Shown: in pieces, positions 10,043-18,694 of the stretch
How the letters are laid out: each line of letters starts with the position of its first letter
Position numbering within the stretch: position 1 is the stretch's first letter
From: Rossellomorea marisflavi
GTDB taxonomy: Bacteria; Bacillota; Bacilli; Bacillales; Bacillaceae_B
Assembly (NCBI RefSeq): GCF_009806575.1
Contig: NZ_CP047095.1
Location: forward strand, 2,608,001-2,672,000
Direction of reading: 5' to 3'
DNA length: 64,000 nucleotides
The notes under the pieces: generated by a model
The model's input: only the letters and a program-made list of their open reading frames with translations
Databases searched by the model: none
Told to the model about the DNA's origin: nothing
Made by a program: the position numbers and the translations under genes

Positions 10043-11017
10043 ATGAAAAAGAAAATCATCGTCATCCATACCGGAGGGACCATCTCCATGATGGAGGATG
10101 CAGAGACCGGCGCCGTAAGTCCAGGCAAGGAAAATCCTCTTTCCGTCCAGACATCCATCGTATCAGATCTTGCAGACCTTCACGTGATTGAGGCATTCCA
10201 CCTTCCTTCCCCTCATATCACACCTGTACATATGGAAAAGATCAAGAGGCTGATCGAGGATTCATATAAAGAAGAGCCTTTCCACGGCGTTGTCATCACA
10301 CATGGAACAGACACATTGGAAGAAACGGCCTATTTCCTCGACCTCACATTATCACTGCCAATTGCAGTCGTTGTGACAGGTGCGATGCGATCCAGCAATG
10401 AAATTGGAGCGGACGGTCTATACAATCTCATTTCATCGGTTCGCGTTGCTGCCGATGAGAAGTCCATCTCCAAAGGGGTCCTCGTCGTATTGAATGACGA
10501 GATCCACTCTGCCAAAAATGTGACCAAAACCCACACAAGCAATGTATCGACCTTCCAGAGTCCCCAATACGGACCGATCGGGATCGTCACCAAGCAGGGC
10601 ATCCTGTATCACCACCAGCCCACTTCAAACGAGCATTATCATGTATGTGATGTCTCCAAAAAGGTGACATTGATCAAAGCCTATGCAGGAATGGACTCCG
10701 ACCTGCTGAAAGCCATCAAGGAGCTCAGCTACGAAGGAGTCGTCATTGAAGCACTCGGACAAGGGAATCTTCCACCGGGAGCCCTCCAAGGAATTGATGA
10801 TCTGATCGCCGCCAACATACCGGTGGTCCTTGTATCCAGATGCTTCAACGGGATTGCCCAAGATGTGTATGGTTACGCCGGCGGGGGCAAGGAGCTGAAG
10901 GAGAAAGGGGTCATCTTCTCCAACGGTCTCAACGGACAGAAGGCACGGATCAAGCTAATGGTCGCCCTGTCCCAGACAAGTGATTTGAAAGAGCTTGAAA
11001 TGATTTTCAAACAATAA
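10043..11017 (+). CDS. ansA: Type I L-asparaginase
   Basis: Hydrolyses asparagine to aspartate and ammonia. The 324-residue protein has both catalytic threonine motifs: HTGGTISMM near the N-terminus and HGTDTLEETAY near residue 85. The absence of a signal peptide indicates a cytosolic enzyme. ATG 10043 has GGAGGAG upstream; the in-frame extension to 9929 overlaps prsW and is not supported. In B. subtilis ansA lies in an ansAB operon elsewhere, so its position between prsW and ypdA is a rearrangement or insertion. It is followed by a strong terminator within a repeat. Confidence 0.9.
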   Translation: MKKKIIVIHTGGTISMMEDAETGAVSPGKENPLSVQTSIVSDLADLHVIEAFHLPSPHITPVHMEKIKRLIEDSYKEEPFHGVVITHGTDTLEETAYFLDLTLSLPIAVVVTGAMRSSNEIGADGLYNLISSVRVAADEKSISKGVLVVLNDEIHSAKNVTKTHTSNVSTFQSPQYGPIGIVTKQGILYHHQPTSNEHYHVCDVSKKVTLIKAYAGMDSDLLKAIKELSYEGVVIEALGQGNLPPGALQGIDDLIAANIPVVLVSRCFNGIAQDVYGYAGGGKELKEKGVIFSNGLNGQKARIKLMVALSQTSDLKELEMIFKQ

Positions 11018-11020
11018 GAG

Positions 11021-11240
11021 AGGCTGGGACAAAAGTGTTTTAGTCATAGTAAAACCCGAACCATTTTGCCTAGGATAAGGCAAAATGGTTCGGGTTTTTA
11101 GTTTGTTTCATGCCCAATTTATTTCATTGATTGGAGTGCAAGACGAAGGCTCCTGCGGGAAGAAAAGCTTATGTGAGACACCCGGAGATGCCGGGGAGGC
11201 TCACGTGCTACCCGCGGAAAGCGAAGTCTTGCACGAAAAT
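11021..11240 (+). repeat. Dispersed Bacillaceae intergenic repeat with terminator stem
   Basis: The segment opens with GAGGCTGGGACAAAAGTG, a head I recognise from dispersed intergenic repeats in this family. It includes a 20-bp perfect stem (11051-11070 with 11079-11098) and then a second module bounded by GTGCAAGAC (11136-11144) and its complement GTCTTGCAC (11226-11234). That module is rich in CTCCTGCGGG and CCCGCGGAAAGC. A related, diverged module lies at 25781-25907 in the other orientation. No coding capacity is visible. Confidence 0.7.
11051..11098 (+). terminator. Strong terminator of ansA inside the repeat
   Basis: Twenty paired bases with an eight-base loop; the right arm ends in GGGTTTTT. 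A run of A precedes the left arm, so it could also stop minus-strand transcripts from ypdA. Confidence 0.88.
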
Positions 11241-11297
11241 CATGGGCGGTATAAAGAACCTAACCTGACAGTGTCCGTCATTAAGTTGTAACTTTTT

Positions 11298-12263
11298 CTA
11301 TTTTACCTTCCTGGCAATATCCTCTGCGATCAGCCCACCATGATGCCTGCCGTTTTCAATGAAGATTTCATTGGCATTATTACCGGCTGCGATGACACCT
11401 GCGATATAAATATTGTCAACATTCGTTTCCATTGTCTCTTCGTTGATCATGGGTCTGCCGGATTCAGGATCGAGCTGGATCCCCATCCTGGTAAGGAAAC
11501 TGTGGTCGGGATGATAGCCTGTCATGGCGAATACATAGTCATTGGCAATGGAGAAGGTTTTTCCATCCCTGCTGAAGGTGACGGTTTCATCGGTGATTTC
11601 TTCCACGCACGCATCGAATTCCATTTTGATTTCCCCGTTTCGCACGAGGGCATCGAAGTTAGGGAGGATCCACGGCTTCACGCTCTTTGAGTATTCACTG
11701 CCCCTGTAGATGACCGTGACCCTTGCTCCTGCCTTATTCAACTCCAGTGCTGCATCGACGGCCGAATTTTTCCCTCCGATCACCACCACATCCGTGTCGA
11801 AGAAGGGGTGGGCTTCTTTGAAGTAGTGATAGACCTTATCCAAGTCTTCACCGGGTATCCCCATATAGTTCGGATGATCGTAATAGCCCGTAGCGATGAC
11901 GATATACGCGCATTCATATTGATCTTTTGTGGTGGAAACGATGAAAGTTTCCCCTTTTTTCTCCACTTTCTCCACCATCTCAAAACGATTGATCCTCAGG
12001 TCCTTCCTCTTCGCCACCTCGCGATAATAAACAAGCGCCTGATTCCTGCGGGGTTTATGCTCTTCAATGACAAACGGGACGTCCCCGATCTCGAGCTTCT
12101 CGCTGGAGGAGAAGAATGTCTGGTGCGTCGGGTAGTGATAGATGGCGTTCACGATATTTCCCTTCTCAATGATCAAAGGGTTCAATCCCTGTTCTCTCAA
12201 TCGGATGGATGCCGATAAACCACACGGCCCCCCGCCGACGATGATGCAATCTTCTTTTTTCAA
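11298..12263 (-). CDS. ypdA: Bacillithiol disulfide reductase YpdA (BdrA)
   Basis: FAD/NADPH oxidoreductase of about 321 residues that reduces oxidised bacillithiol. It has the dinucleotide motif VGGGPCGLSASIRL near the N-terminus and a second, NADPH-binding, VVIGGKNSAVDAAL near residue 155. The start is a TTG at 12263: AAGGAG lies eight bases upstream and the protein then begins with the family's KKEDCIIVGGG. The in-frame ATG at 12311 gives an unrelated leader. It is next to gudB, as in B. subtilis. Confidence 0.9.
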   Translation of the reverse strand: MKKEDCIIVGGGPCGLSASIRLREQGLNPLIIEKGNIVNAIYHYPTHQTFFSSSEKLEIGDVPFVIEEHKPRRNQALVYYREVAKRKDLRINRFEMVEKVEKKGETFIVSTTKDQYECAYIVIATGYYDHPNYMGIPGEDLDKVYHYFKEAHPFFDTDVVVIGGKNSAVDAALELNKAGARVTVIYRGSEYSKSVKPWILPNFDALVRNGEIKMEFDACVEEITDETVTFSRDGKTFSIANDYVFAMTGYHPDHSFLTRMGIQLDPESGRPMINEETMETNVDNIYIAGVIAAGNNANEIFIENGRHHGGLIAEDIARKVK

Positions 12264-12392
12264 CTGTGACACTCCTTCAAATACAACGGATCTAGTTCTG
12301 TTTTGTCTCACTCATATTATGTAATACTTTTAAAAGGAGGTCAAAGAATCATGACCTTCAACTCTTCTCCTGTACTTTTTGCACTCAACTAA

Positions 12393-12421
12393 AAAAAGGC
12401 CGTCCACATCGGACGACCTTA
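12393..12421 (-). terminator. Terminator of gudB
   Basis: AAGGCCGTCC/GGACGACCTT stem with one wobble pair, ending in a run of T on the minus strand, eleven bases after the gudB stop. Confidence 0.8.
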
Positions 12422-12431
12422 TTGAATCCTG

Positions 12432-13697
12432 TTAAATCCAACCCCTGAAACGACATGCTTCCGCCATTTTGCGGACGCCGACCATGTAGGCTGCGAGCCT
12501 CATATCGACGCGCCTCGTCTGGGCAGTATCGTAGACATTTTGGAACGAATTCACAAGGATCTTCTCTAACTTCTCTTCTACCTCTTCTTCCGTCCAATAA
12601 TAACCCTGGTTGTTCTGTACCCATTCAAAATAGGAAACGGTCACTCCTCCCGAAGATGCCAGCACATCCGGTACGAGGAGGATGCCACGTTCAGTCAGGA
12701 TCTTTGTGGCTTCAAGGGTCGTTGGACCATTGGCGGCTTCCACCACGATGCCCGCCCTGATGTTGTGGGCATTCTCTTCCGTGATCTGATTTTCAATGGC
12801 AGCAGGGACGAGGATGTCGCAGTCGAGCTCTAAGAGCTCTTCATTAGAGATCGTGTCGTTGAAAAGCTTGGTCACCGTCCCGAAGCTATCCCTCCTGTCC
12901 AACAGGTAGTCGATATCAAGCCCATTTTCATCGTGCAGTCCACCATACGCATCAGAAATCCCGATGATCTTGGCTCCTGCATCATGCATGAATTTAGCCA
13001 GGAAACTGCCTGCGTTACCGAAGCCCTGGACCACTACCCGGGCACCTTTCAGGTCAATTCCTTTTTTCTTAGCTGCTTCCCGTATGCAGATCGTCACCCC
13101 TTTGGCAGTGGCCGTCTCCCTACCGTGGGAGCCTCCGAGCACCAGTGGTTTCCCGGTAATGAACCCAGGGGAATTATATTCATCGATCCGGCTGTACTCA
13201 TCCATCATCCAGGCCATGATTTGTGAGTTTGTGAACACATCAGGAGCCGGTATGTCCTTTGCGGGACCGACGATTTGACTGATGGCCCTCACGTACCCCC
13301 TGCTCAGACGCTCCAGTTCGCGGAAGCTCATATCCCTCGGGTCGCAGATGATCCCACCCTTTCCTCCGCCATATGGCAGATCCACGATGCCGCATTTCAG
13401 GCTCATCCAGATCGAAAGGGCCTTTACTTCCTTCTCCGTCACATTCGGGTGGAAACGGATACCTCCCTTGGTGGGACCGACCGCATCATTGTGCTGCGCC
13501 CGGTAACCGGTGAATACCTTCACTTTCCCATCGTCCATCCGGACCGGAATCTTCACCGTCAACATACGGACCGGTTCTTTAAGCAATTCAAATACTTCTT
13601 CGGGATACCCCAATTTATCCAATGCAAGATGAATAACCGTTTGCGTTGATTTCAATACGTCATGCTGATGACTTTCGTTCCCCTTATCGGCTACCAT
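12432..13697 (-). CDS. gudB: NAD-dependent glutamate dehydrogenase GudB
   Basis: A 421-residue enzyme that deaminates glutamate to 2-oxoglutarate and ammonia. It contains [11 protein letters not shown], the catalytic lysine region LPYGGGKGG and the NAD site [10 protein letters not shown]. The laboratory B. subtilis gudB carries a 9-bp duplication next to TEKEVKA that inactivates it. Here [12 protein letters not shown] reads through without that duplication, so the active form is encoded. Its promoter region holds a perfect CcpA operator, unlike the constitutive B. subtilis gudB. Confidence 0.95.
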   Translation of the reverse strand: MVADKGNESHQHDVLKSTQTVIHLALDKLGYPEEVFELLKEPVRMLTVKIPVRMDDGKVKVFTGYRAQHNDAVGPTKGGIRFHPNVTEKEVKALSIWMSLKCGIVDLPYGGGKGGIICDPRDMSFRELERLSRGYVRAISQIVGPAKDIPAPDVFTNSQIMAWMMDEYSRIDEYNSPGFITGKPLVLGGSHGRETATAKGVTICIREAAKKKGIDLKGARVVVQGFGNAGSFLAKFMHDAGAKIIGISDAYGGLHDENGLDIDYLLDRRDSFGTVTKLFNDTISNEELLELDCDILVPAAIENQITEENAHNIRAGIVVEAANGPTTLEATKILTERGILLVPDVLASSGGVTVSYFEWVQNNQGYYWTEEEVEEKLEKILVNSFQNVYDTAQTRRVDMRLAAYMVGVRKMAEACRFRGWI

Positions 13698-13818
13698 TTT
13701 TTATACTAAACCTCCCAGTATTCTACACTGTGATAAGACATGTCGTCCGCTTTCATAGCATAGTATACACGTTTGATCCTCCTGTGCAAAGGCGGAAATG
13801 CAAAAAACAAATAAAAAT

Positions 13819-13839
13819 TGTAATCGCTTTCATTATAAT
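13819..13839 (-). promoter_or_regulatory. cre (CcpA) site and -10 box upstream of gudB
   Basis: On the minus strand TGAAAGCGATTACA (13819-13832) matches the cre consensus TGWAANCGNTNWCA at every position. It directly follows TATAAT (13834-13839), which can serve as a -10 box with AGGACA 17 bases further up. The operator would cover the transcription start, the classic place for CcpA repression. The gudB start is 122 bases downstream. Confidence 0.75.
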
Positions 13840-13933
13840 GGAAATGATAAAGCCTGTCCTTCAAAATCCTCACTTCAGATTGAGGACAACTTGCTACCGA
13901 ATCCGCTTCTCACTTACGGTTCAAGCAAAAAAA

Positions 13934-13953
13934 TCACCTTCATATGAAAGTGA
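13934..13953 (-). terminator. Terminator of ypbH
   Basis: TCACTTTCAT/ATGAAGGTGA stem on the minus strand followed by T7, about 30 bases after the ypbH stop. Confidence 0.8.
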
Positions 13954-13985
13954 CCTGAACGTGCTTCTATAGGGAGTCAGGGGCA

Positions 13986-14567
13986 TCAAAAGAAACGAAG
14001 GAGCTCTCGGTCTGCACCTTTCTCAATCAGCATCATACCGTATTCCATCAGAACATGCTTGGTGATGGACGAGATCTCTCCATATTCCTGCAAAATCGCT
14101 TCAAGCAATGACCGCTCCTCCAGGGAAAGGTCATCGATGAACAGATAGTAGTAGCCTTGATGAAAATACAGGGCCGTATTTCCATTGGAATGCTGCCACC
14201 AGTGGACGTCTGAAATCCGTTTGACTGCCGAGATGATATCCTCGATATCTTCCATGAATACAAGGAGATGCCGCTCTCCCGATGGAGCTTCCTCGTGAAT
14301 ATCTTCCCAGTCCGAATAATCCTCATCTGCTTCGAGGGTGAGGATCATACAGACTTCCCTCTCATCGAAGGATTCAATTTCCACGGTGATCTCCATCTGG
14401 GCTTCGATCCCGAACTTCCATTGGACCTCTTCCAGCATATCTTCGAACAAATCATGCCACATATATGAGTTTTTCCATTCCTCTTGTTCGAATAACCCCT
14501 TTTGCTCGAGTTCTTCAACCGTAATGGAAAATTTTATTTTATTTTCGGATATTCGCTCCAGCTTCAT
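13986..14567 (-). CDS. ypbH: MecA-family adaptor protein (YpbH/MecB)
   Basis: A 193-residue adaptor that delivers proteins to the ClpC-ClpP protease. The N-terminal substrate-binding domain begins MKLERISENKIKFSITVEEL. The C-terminal ClpC-binding domain has HLLVFMEDIEDIISAVKRI and YYYLFIDDL. The linker between them is short and acidic. The position beside gudB identifies it as the YpbH paralogue rather than MecA, which maps elsewhere in B. subtilis. Confidence 0.87.
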   Translation of the reverse strand: MKLERISENKIKFSITVEELEQKGLFEQEEWKNSYMWHDLFEDMLEEVQWKFGIEAQMEITVEIESFDEREVCMILTLEADEDYSDWEDIHEEAPSGERHLLVFMEDIEDIISAVKRISDVHWWQHSNGNTALYFHQGYYYLFIDDLSLEERSLLEAILQEYGEISSITKHVLMEYGMMLIEKGADRELLRFF

Positions 14568-14639
14568 CCTTTGTACCCCCTAAGTGTATGACGGTTTACC
14601 ACATACTATGTTCAGGGGGTAAATCAGTGCATGGTACCT

Positions 14640-15551
14640 CTACAATTTGCTTTTAAGCCATGCTTCCCAATCACTCTTCTGTTGGCCGACGATATGGTCT
14701 GCATATTCCGCCTTCTTTTCACGCGTGAGATGATCGATGGCGAACCCTCCCATTCCGATCTCAAGGCCAGGCCGATCCTTCTTAAGGGACTCCACCAATT
14801 CCAATAGAGCATCTACATTCTCCCTCATCGTGCAAGAGAAAAAGAGGAACTTGGGCTGTACTTCGTCCAATACCACTTCAATATCATTTTCCTTGATGCT
14901 TGACCCAAGATAAATCACTTCGAATCCTTTCCTCCTCACATATAGCGTGAAGATGAGAAGGCCGAGCTCATGCCACTCACCTGGTCCGCATACGGCCACA
15001 ACCTTTGGCAGGATGCCGTTGTGGGGGAATGAGTGCATGATGATCCCGATCCTCGACCTGAGGATGGAGGTGGCGAAATGTTCATGCGCCGTCGTGATTT
15101 CTCCGTTCTCCCACAAGTCACCGATTTTGACAAGCAGGCTCCCGAGTATATCGATGACGACCTTATCGATCGTATAGATCGAAAAAGATTGATTGATCAA
15201 TTCATGGGCCTTCGTTTCGTCAAAACTCAGTAATGCTTTCAATAAATCATCCGATATGCTCTCTGTTCTGTCTTTTTGTACAGGGGGCGACAGTTCCTGA
15301 TCCTCAAGTTCACTCTTGTCCAGAAGCGACACGGCCTGACTGATCGTGAATCCCTGGTCCACCTTTTGTACAAGCCAGCGCAAGATGCTTACATGCTGCT
15401 CTGTATAGAGGCGGTGCCCTGATTCGTTCCTGATGGGCGCGATGATCTGATAGCGCCTCTCCCAGGCACGAAGGGTACCGGGCTGCACGCCTAGGATGGT
15501 TGATACCGCTTTTATATTATACTTGCCTTCTTGTCTTTTATCATTGCTCAT
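14640..15551 (-). CDS. MerR-type regulator with cobalamin-binding domain (LitR/CarH-like light sensor)
   Basis: A 303-residue protein. Residues 11-75 form a MerR winged helix (YNIKAVSTILGVQPGTLRAW, then GHRLYTEQHV). Residues 100-170 match the B12-binding cap domain and residues 183-290 the B12 Rossmann domain. The Wx9EH signature of adenosylcobalamin photoreceptors is intact (Trp147, Glu157, His158), as is the lower-ligand motif ExHxxG (Glu192, His194, Gly197). In that family AdoB12 binding in the dark forms a DNA-bound tetramer that light breaks. The ATG at 15551 follows GGGGGAC; an ORF to 15647 lacks one. The target genes are not in view. B. subtilis 168 has no equivalent here. Confidence 0.85.
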   Translation of the reverse strand: MSNDKRQEGKYNIKAVSTILGVQPGTLRAWERRYQIIAPIRNESGHRLYTEQHVSILRWLVQKVDQGFTISQAVSLLDKSELEDQELSPPVQKDRTESISDDLLKALLSFDETKAHELINQSFSIYTIDKVVIDILGSLLVKIGDLWENGEITTAHEHFATSILRSRIGIIMHSFPHNGILPKVVAVCGPGEWHELGLLIFTLYVRRKGFEVIYLGSSIKENDIEVVLDEVQPKFLFFSCTMRENVDALLELVESLKKDRPGLEIGMGGFAIDHLTREKKAEYADHIVGQQKSDWEAWLKSKL

Positions 15552-15653
15552 ATAAAGTCCCCCATGTCCACTCTTCTCACTAGAAGTATAATCCAGATCC
15601 TCCGCTGTGTAAAATTTGTATAGGCTATGAATAACTTCTGTGTACAAGGGGAA

Positions 15654-16415
15654 CTATTCCTCTTCTGGTGAATGGGCGATGGTGACCACATGCGTCTCAG
15701 CCTTAGCCCCGAGCCTTAGGGGGAGAAGGGACGTGCCATAGCCTGCACTGGTCATCCTCGTGACTGCCGGCAGCCGGTCGACGCCGGACTTCGGATAAAG
15801 CCCCCATCCGAACAATCTGATTTGTCCCCCATGTGTGTGGCCGCTGAGCATCAGATCGATACCGTCTGTTGATACAAGGTCTGCACTCAATGAAGGGTCA
15901 TGGCTCAACAGGATATTGCAAGAAGCAGGGTCGATCCCACTCATGGCCCGGGGGAGATCCGCCCGTTCGAGCGTTCCGTCGTCCACACCGATAAAGGTCA
16001 CCGCCCCGAAGTCTTCCCTGCCATTCACTATCTCCCTGACACCCTTTTTTTGAAAAAGGGCCTTTAGCCGGACCGGGTCTACTTCATAATCATTATTTCC
16101 CCACACAAAAAAGATCGGCCCAATGGCAGTTAATGAATCAAGATTCTTCTCCACCCTGGACAGGGGGACCCCTCCCTCCGTCAGGTCTCCTACGATGACG
16201 ACTACATCTGCTTTATCCTTCACTGCATTTATAATATTTTCAGAAATGGTTCGTTTATGTATGTCCGATAGGAAGAACACCTTCAAGGGGGAAGCATCCC
16301 TGGGGTATGAAGGAAACCGGAATGTGAGCTCCCTCACCCGATCGGCAAAGGCCTCCCTCACCATGTACAGTATGAGGACAACCCCAATAACTAGAAGAAC
16401 ACTAATGATCCACAT
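15654..16415 (-). CDS. ypbG: Membrane-anchored metallophosphoesterase YpbG
   Basis: A 253-residue calcineurin-like phosphoesterase. It has an N-terminal helix (residues 1-19) that anchors it, then FLSDIH, VVGDLTEGG, WGNNDYE, LLSHDP and the closing GHTHGGQ, which together supply the two-metal site. The substrate is unknown. It overlaps the preceding membrane-protein gene by 14 bases, so the two are co-transcribed. Same family and relative position as B. subtilis YpbG. Confidence 0.87.
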   Translation of the reverse strand: MWIISVLLVIGVVLILYMVREAFADRVRELTFRFPSYPRDASPLKVFFLSDIHKRTISENIINAVKDKADVVVIVGDLTEGGVPLSRVEKNLDSLTAIGPIFFVWGNNDYEVDPVRLKALFQKKGVREIVNGREDFGAVTFIGVDDGTLERADLPRAMSGIDPASCNILLSHDPSLSADLVSTDGIDLMLSGHTHGGQIRLFGWGLYPKSGVDRLPAVTRMTSAGYGTSLLPLRLGAKAETHVVTIAHSPEEE

Positions 16416-16773
16416 GACGTCCGCCCTCTCGTTTCAAATCTAAAGATATCATACCATATATGCATGAAACGAAGAGGAATAGACTGGCATGCACCCATGC
16501 GATCCAACTTAATCCGAGGATGACCATGAGGTGGAGGAGCATCAGGCCAAATCTCGGCTTTCCCTCCCTGAAGGATTGAATCTCTACTTTGATCACCTTC
16601 CCTTGAAAAACGAAACCCGCTATAAAGAATGCAGAAGCCAAAAAGAAGCCGCCCGGACTGAGGACGGAGCCCACTATGAGATCCGAGATTGTTTCCCCTT
16701 TATGAACCGGGAACAAGCCGATGAAAGCACCCCCGAACAGGAGCGATACTACCAATAACCGGATTTCCCGCAT
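16402..16773 (-). CDS. Uncharacterised four-helix membrane protein
   Basis: Not recognised. The 123-residue protein has hydrophobic stretches near residues 6-22, 34-55, 75-95 and 98-112, and a basic His-containing tail. GGGAGGG six bases before the ATG at 16773 sets the start; the ATG at 16788 overlaps that site. It overlaps ypbG by 14 bases. It has no counterpart between ypbG and ypbF in B. subtilis. A function in the same process as YpbG is only an inference from the overlap. Confidence 0.65.
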   Translation of the reverse strand: MREIRLLVVSLLFGGAFIGLFPVHKGETISDLIVGSVLSPGGFFLASAFFIAGFVFQGKVIKVEIQSFREGKPRFGLMLLHLMVILGLSWIAWVHASLFLFVSCIYGMISLDLKREGGRHVDH

Positions 16774-16825
16774 AAAAAACCCTCCCATACATCAATCGTA
16801 TGAAAGGGGATGAAATACATTCTTA

Positions 16826-17461
16826 TCATTCATCTTCGTGTATATCAAGAATCCTGAAGCCCGATTTCTCAAGCTTGGAAATGAATTTATTCATATTATC
16901 CTTTTTCTCGAGCTTCAGAACGATCCTTCGCAGGAGCTTATCCGTTTCATCGAACGTGACCAATGAAATGACCGATTCGGAATATTGTTGGATGATGTCC
17001 CCCAGACGGGCGATCCTTCCCTCGGTCTCCACGGAGGAAAAAGCGATCCTGATCCCCTTCGTATTCATGCCGAATGCGCTTTTGAAGTGATCGAGGACAT
17101 CGAATCGTGTAATCAGACCGAGGAACTCCCGGTCTTCTCCTGCCACCGGAAGGATCGGGGCATCCTGGAGCAGGACCAACGCGCTTTCGAACACTTCCTT
17201 CTCCGTGACATAGGTCCCTTGCTCCGATGCCACTTCACCGGCTTTCACTTCGTTCAGGAATACATCCTTTTCCATTCCCGACTCGAAATAGTGCCTGTAG
17301 ATGGAGAAGCGGCTGATCGTTCCTGCGTATTTCCCATTCGACAGAACGGGTACACCATCAATTTTATGATGTTCAAGGACATCCAAAACTTTTTTCAACG
17401 ATTCATCTACACTTACGACATAACATTTATGCTTGGGAATCATCACGCTTTTGACAAACAT
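16826..17461 (-). CDS. CBS-domain-pair protein with C-terminal ACT-like domain
   Basis: A soluble 211-residue protein. Two CBS motifs occupy residues 1-130 (HHKIDGVPVLSNGKYAGTIS and APILPVAGEDREFLGLITRFD), and the last 70 residues look like an ACT-type ligand domain (SVISLVTFDETDKLLRRIVLKL). The layout resembles AcuB, but the sequence is not clearly AcuB. CBS pairs usually bind adenine nucleotides; the ligand here is not known. GAGGTGG precedes the ATG. It is divergent from cotJA. Confidence 0.7.
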   Translation of the reverse strand: MFVKSVMIPKHKCYVVSVDESLKKVLDVLEHHKIDGVPVLSNGKYAGTISRFSIYRHYFESGMEKDVFLNEVKAGEVASEQGTYVTEKEVFESALVLLQDAPILPVAGEDREFLGLITRFDVLDHFKSAFGMNTKGIRIAFSSVETEGRIARLGDIIQQYSESVISLVTFDETDKLLRRIVLKLEKKDNMNKFISKLEKSGFRILDIHEDE

Positions 17462-17548
17462 GGCTGTACCACCTCGATATTATTTTTGTATAGGTTATAA
17501 TTCAACATCGACGGGCCTCATCCCTTCAATCCAAAGGCATTTATTTTC

Positions 17549-17577
17549 CTCATGTTTTCTCCCCTGCTTCATATGCT
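17549..17577 (+). promoter_or_regulatory. Candidate sigma-E promoter of cotJABC
   Basis: CTCATGTT (17549-17556), 13-base spacer, CATATGCT (17570-17577), against the sigma-E pattern GTCATATT / CATACANT. It lies about 34 bases before the cotJA ATG. B. subtilis cotJ is sigma-E dependent. Confidence 0.5.
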
Positions 17578-17610
17578 TTTATGAAGGAGCCACAAGAAGG
17601 AGGCGTATGA

Positions 17611-17832
17611 ATGAGCCATTTTTATAAAACGTATGAACCCTATGTCAGCCCGTTCGACCCCTGTCCCCCCATCACGACGAAGGTTTACTCCACACCCCCT
17701 CAGCTGTACATGGGATTTCAGCCACCCGGCATGGAACAATTCACACCTCGTGAAGCACTGCGGGCAGGAACCTTGTGGAAGGCATTTTATGATCCATATT
17801 ATAGCCCGTACGAAAAGATGAAAGGAGACTGA
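17611..17832 (+). CDS. cotJA: Spore coat protein CotJA
   Basis: A 73-residue, Pro- and Tyr-rich protein (YKTYEPYVSPFDPCPP, then GMEQFTPREALRAGTLWKA) of the CotJA family. It is required to assemble CotJC into the spore coat. AAGGAGG lies upstream of the ATG. It is the first gene of cotJABC, a plus-strand operon surrounded by minus-strand genes. Confidence 0.9.
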   Translation: MSHFYKTYEPYVSPFDPCPPITTKVYSTPPQLYMGFQPPGMEQFTPREALRAGTLWKAFYDPYYSPYEKMKGD

Positions 17833-17838
17833 TCCGGT

Positions 17839-18099
17839 ATGGCGCAGCTCCCGCAGGAGTACTATGACATTCTTGAAGAGCTTCAGACCGTCGACTTCGT
17901 CATTGTCGAATTGACCCTTTATCTTGATACCCACCCCACTGATCAGGAGGCGATTTCCCAATTCAATATGTATGTGAAAACGCGTAAATCCATCAAGAAA
18001 ACCTTTGAGAAGAAGTTCGGTCCCCTCACAAGTTTCGGTAGCAGCTATTCGGATTATCCGTGGAAATGGCAAGAGGCACCGTGGCCCTGGCAAGTATAA
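17839..18099 (+). CDS. cotJB: Spore coat protein CotJB
   Basis: An 86-residue protein beginning MAQLPQEYYDILEELQTVDF and ending in the Trp-rich DYPWKWQEAPWPWQV, as in the CotJB family. It follows cotJA by six bases with its own AAGGAGA site. It is a minor coat component whose exact role is not defined. Confidence 0.9.
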   Translation: MAQLPQEYYDILEELQTVDFVIVELTLYLDTHPTDQEAISQFNMYVKTRKSIKKTFEKKFGPLTSFGSSYSDYPWKWQEAPWPWQV

Positions 18100-18123
18100 T
18101 GAATACAAGGAGGCGATCCGATT

Positions 18124-18693
18124 ATGTGGGTGTATGAAAAGAAGCTGCAGTACCCTGTCAGGGTAAGCACATGCAATCCGAAGCTTGCAAAGTTGTTGAT
18201 CGAACAATACGGCGGAGCTGACGGGGAACTCGCCGCAGCACTCAGGTATCTGAATCAGCGGTACACCATTCCCGACAAGGTGATCGGACTCCTGACCGAT
18301 ATCGGGACCGAAGAGTTCGCCCATCTGGAGATGATTGCAACGATGGTGTATAAACTTATCAAGGACGCTACCCCTGATGATATGAAAGCGGCGGGACTCG
18401 ATGCCCACTATGTCGATCACGATGGTGCAATCTTTTATCATAATGCTGCAGGAGTTCCGTTCACGGCGTCCTATATTGCCGCCAAAGGCGATCCGATTGC
18501 AGATTTGTACGAAGATATTGCCGCGGAAGAAAAAGCACGTGCCACCTATCAATGGATCATCAATATGAGTGATGATCCCGATTTGAATGATGGCCTCCGA
18601 TTCCTGAGGGAAAGGGAGATCATCCACTCCCAGCGATTCCGTGAAGCCGTCGAAATCCTTAAAGAAGAACGGGACCGGAAAATTTTCTTTTAG
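18124..18693 (+). CDS. cotJC: Spore coat protein CotJC, manganese-catalase family
   Basis: A 189-residue four-helix-bundle protein of the manganese catalase family. The di-metal ligands appear as Glu/His pairs, including TEEFAHLEMIATMVY and AAEEKARATYQWI. It is incorporated into the inner coat and may detoxify peroxide. It follows cotJB after an AAGGAGG site. Convergent with ypbF, with one base between the stops. Confidence 0.92.
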   Translation: MWVYEKKLQYPVRVSTCNPKLAKLLIEQYGGADGELAAALRYLNQRYTIPDKVIGLLTDIGTEEFAHLEMIATMVYKLIKDATPDDMKAAGLDAHYVDHDGAIFYHNAAGVPFTASYIAAKGDPIADLYEDIAAEEKARATYQWIINMSDDPDLNDGLRFLREREIIHSQRFREAVEILKEERDRKIFF

Positions 18694-18694
18694 C

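Noticed and set aside
10043..11240. Horizontally acquired island around ansA
   Set aside because: Only one gene and one repeat are involved, with no integrase, attachment site or clear shift in composition; a simple local rearrangement is enough.
13646..13972. 108-codon ORF in the gudB-ypbH gap
   Set aside because: No ribosome site, overlaps gudB start and the cre/promoter region, and no recognisable sequence.
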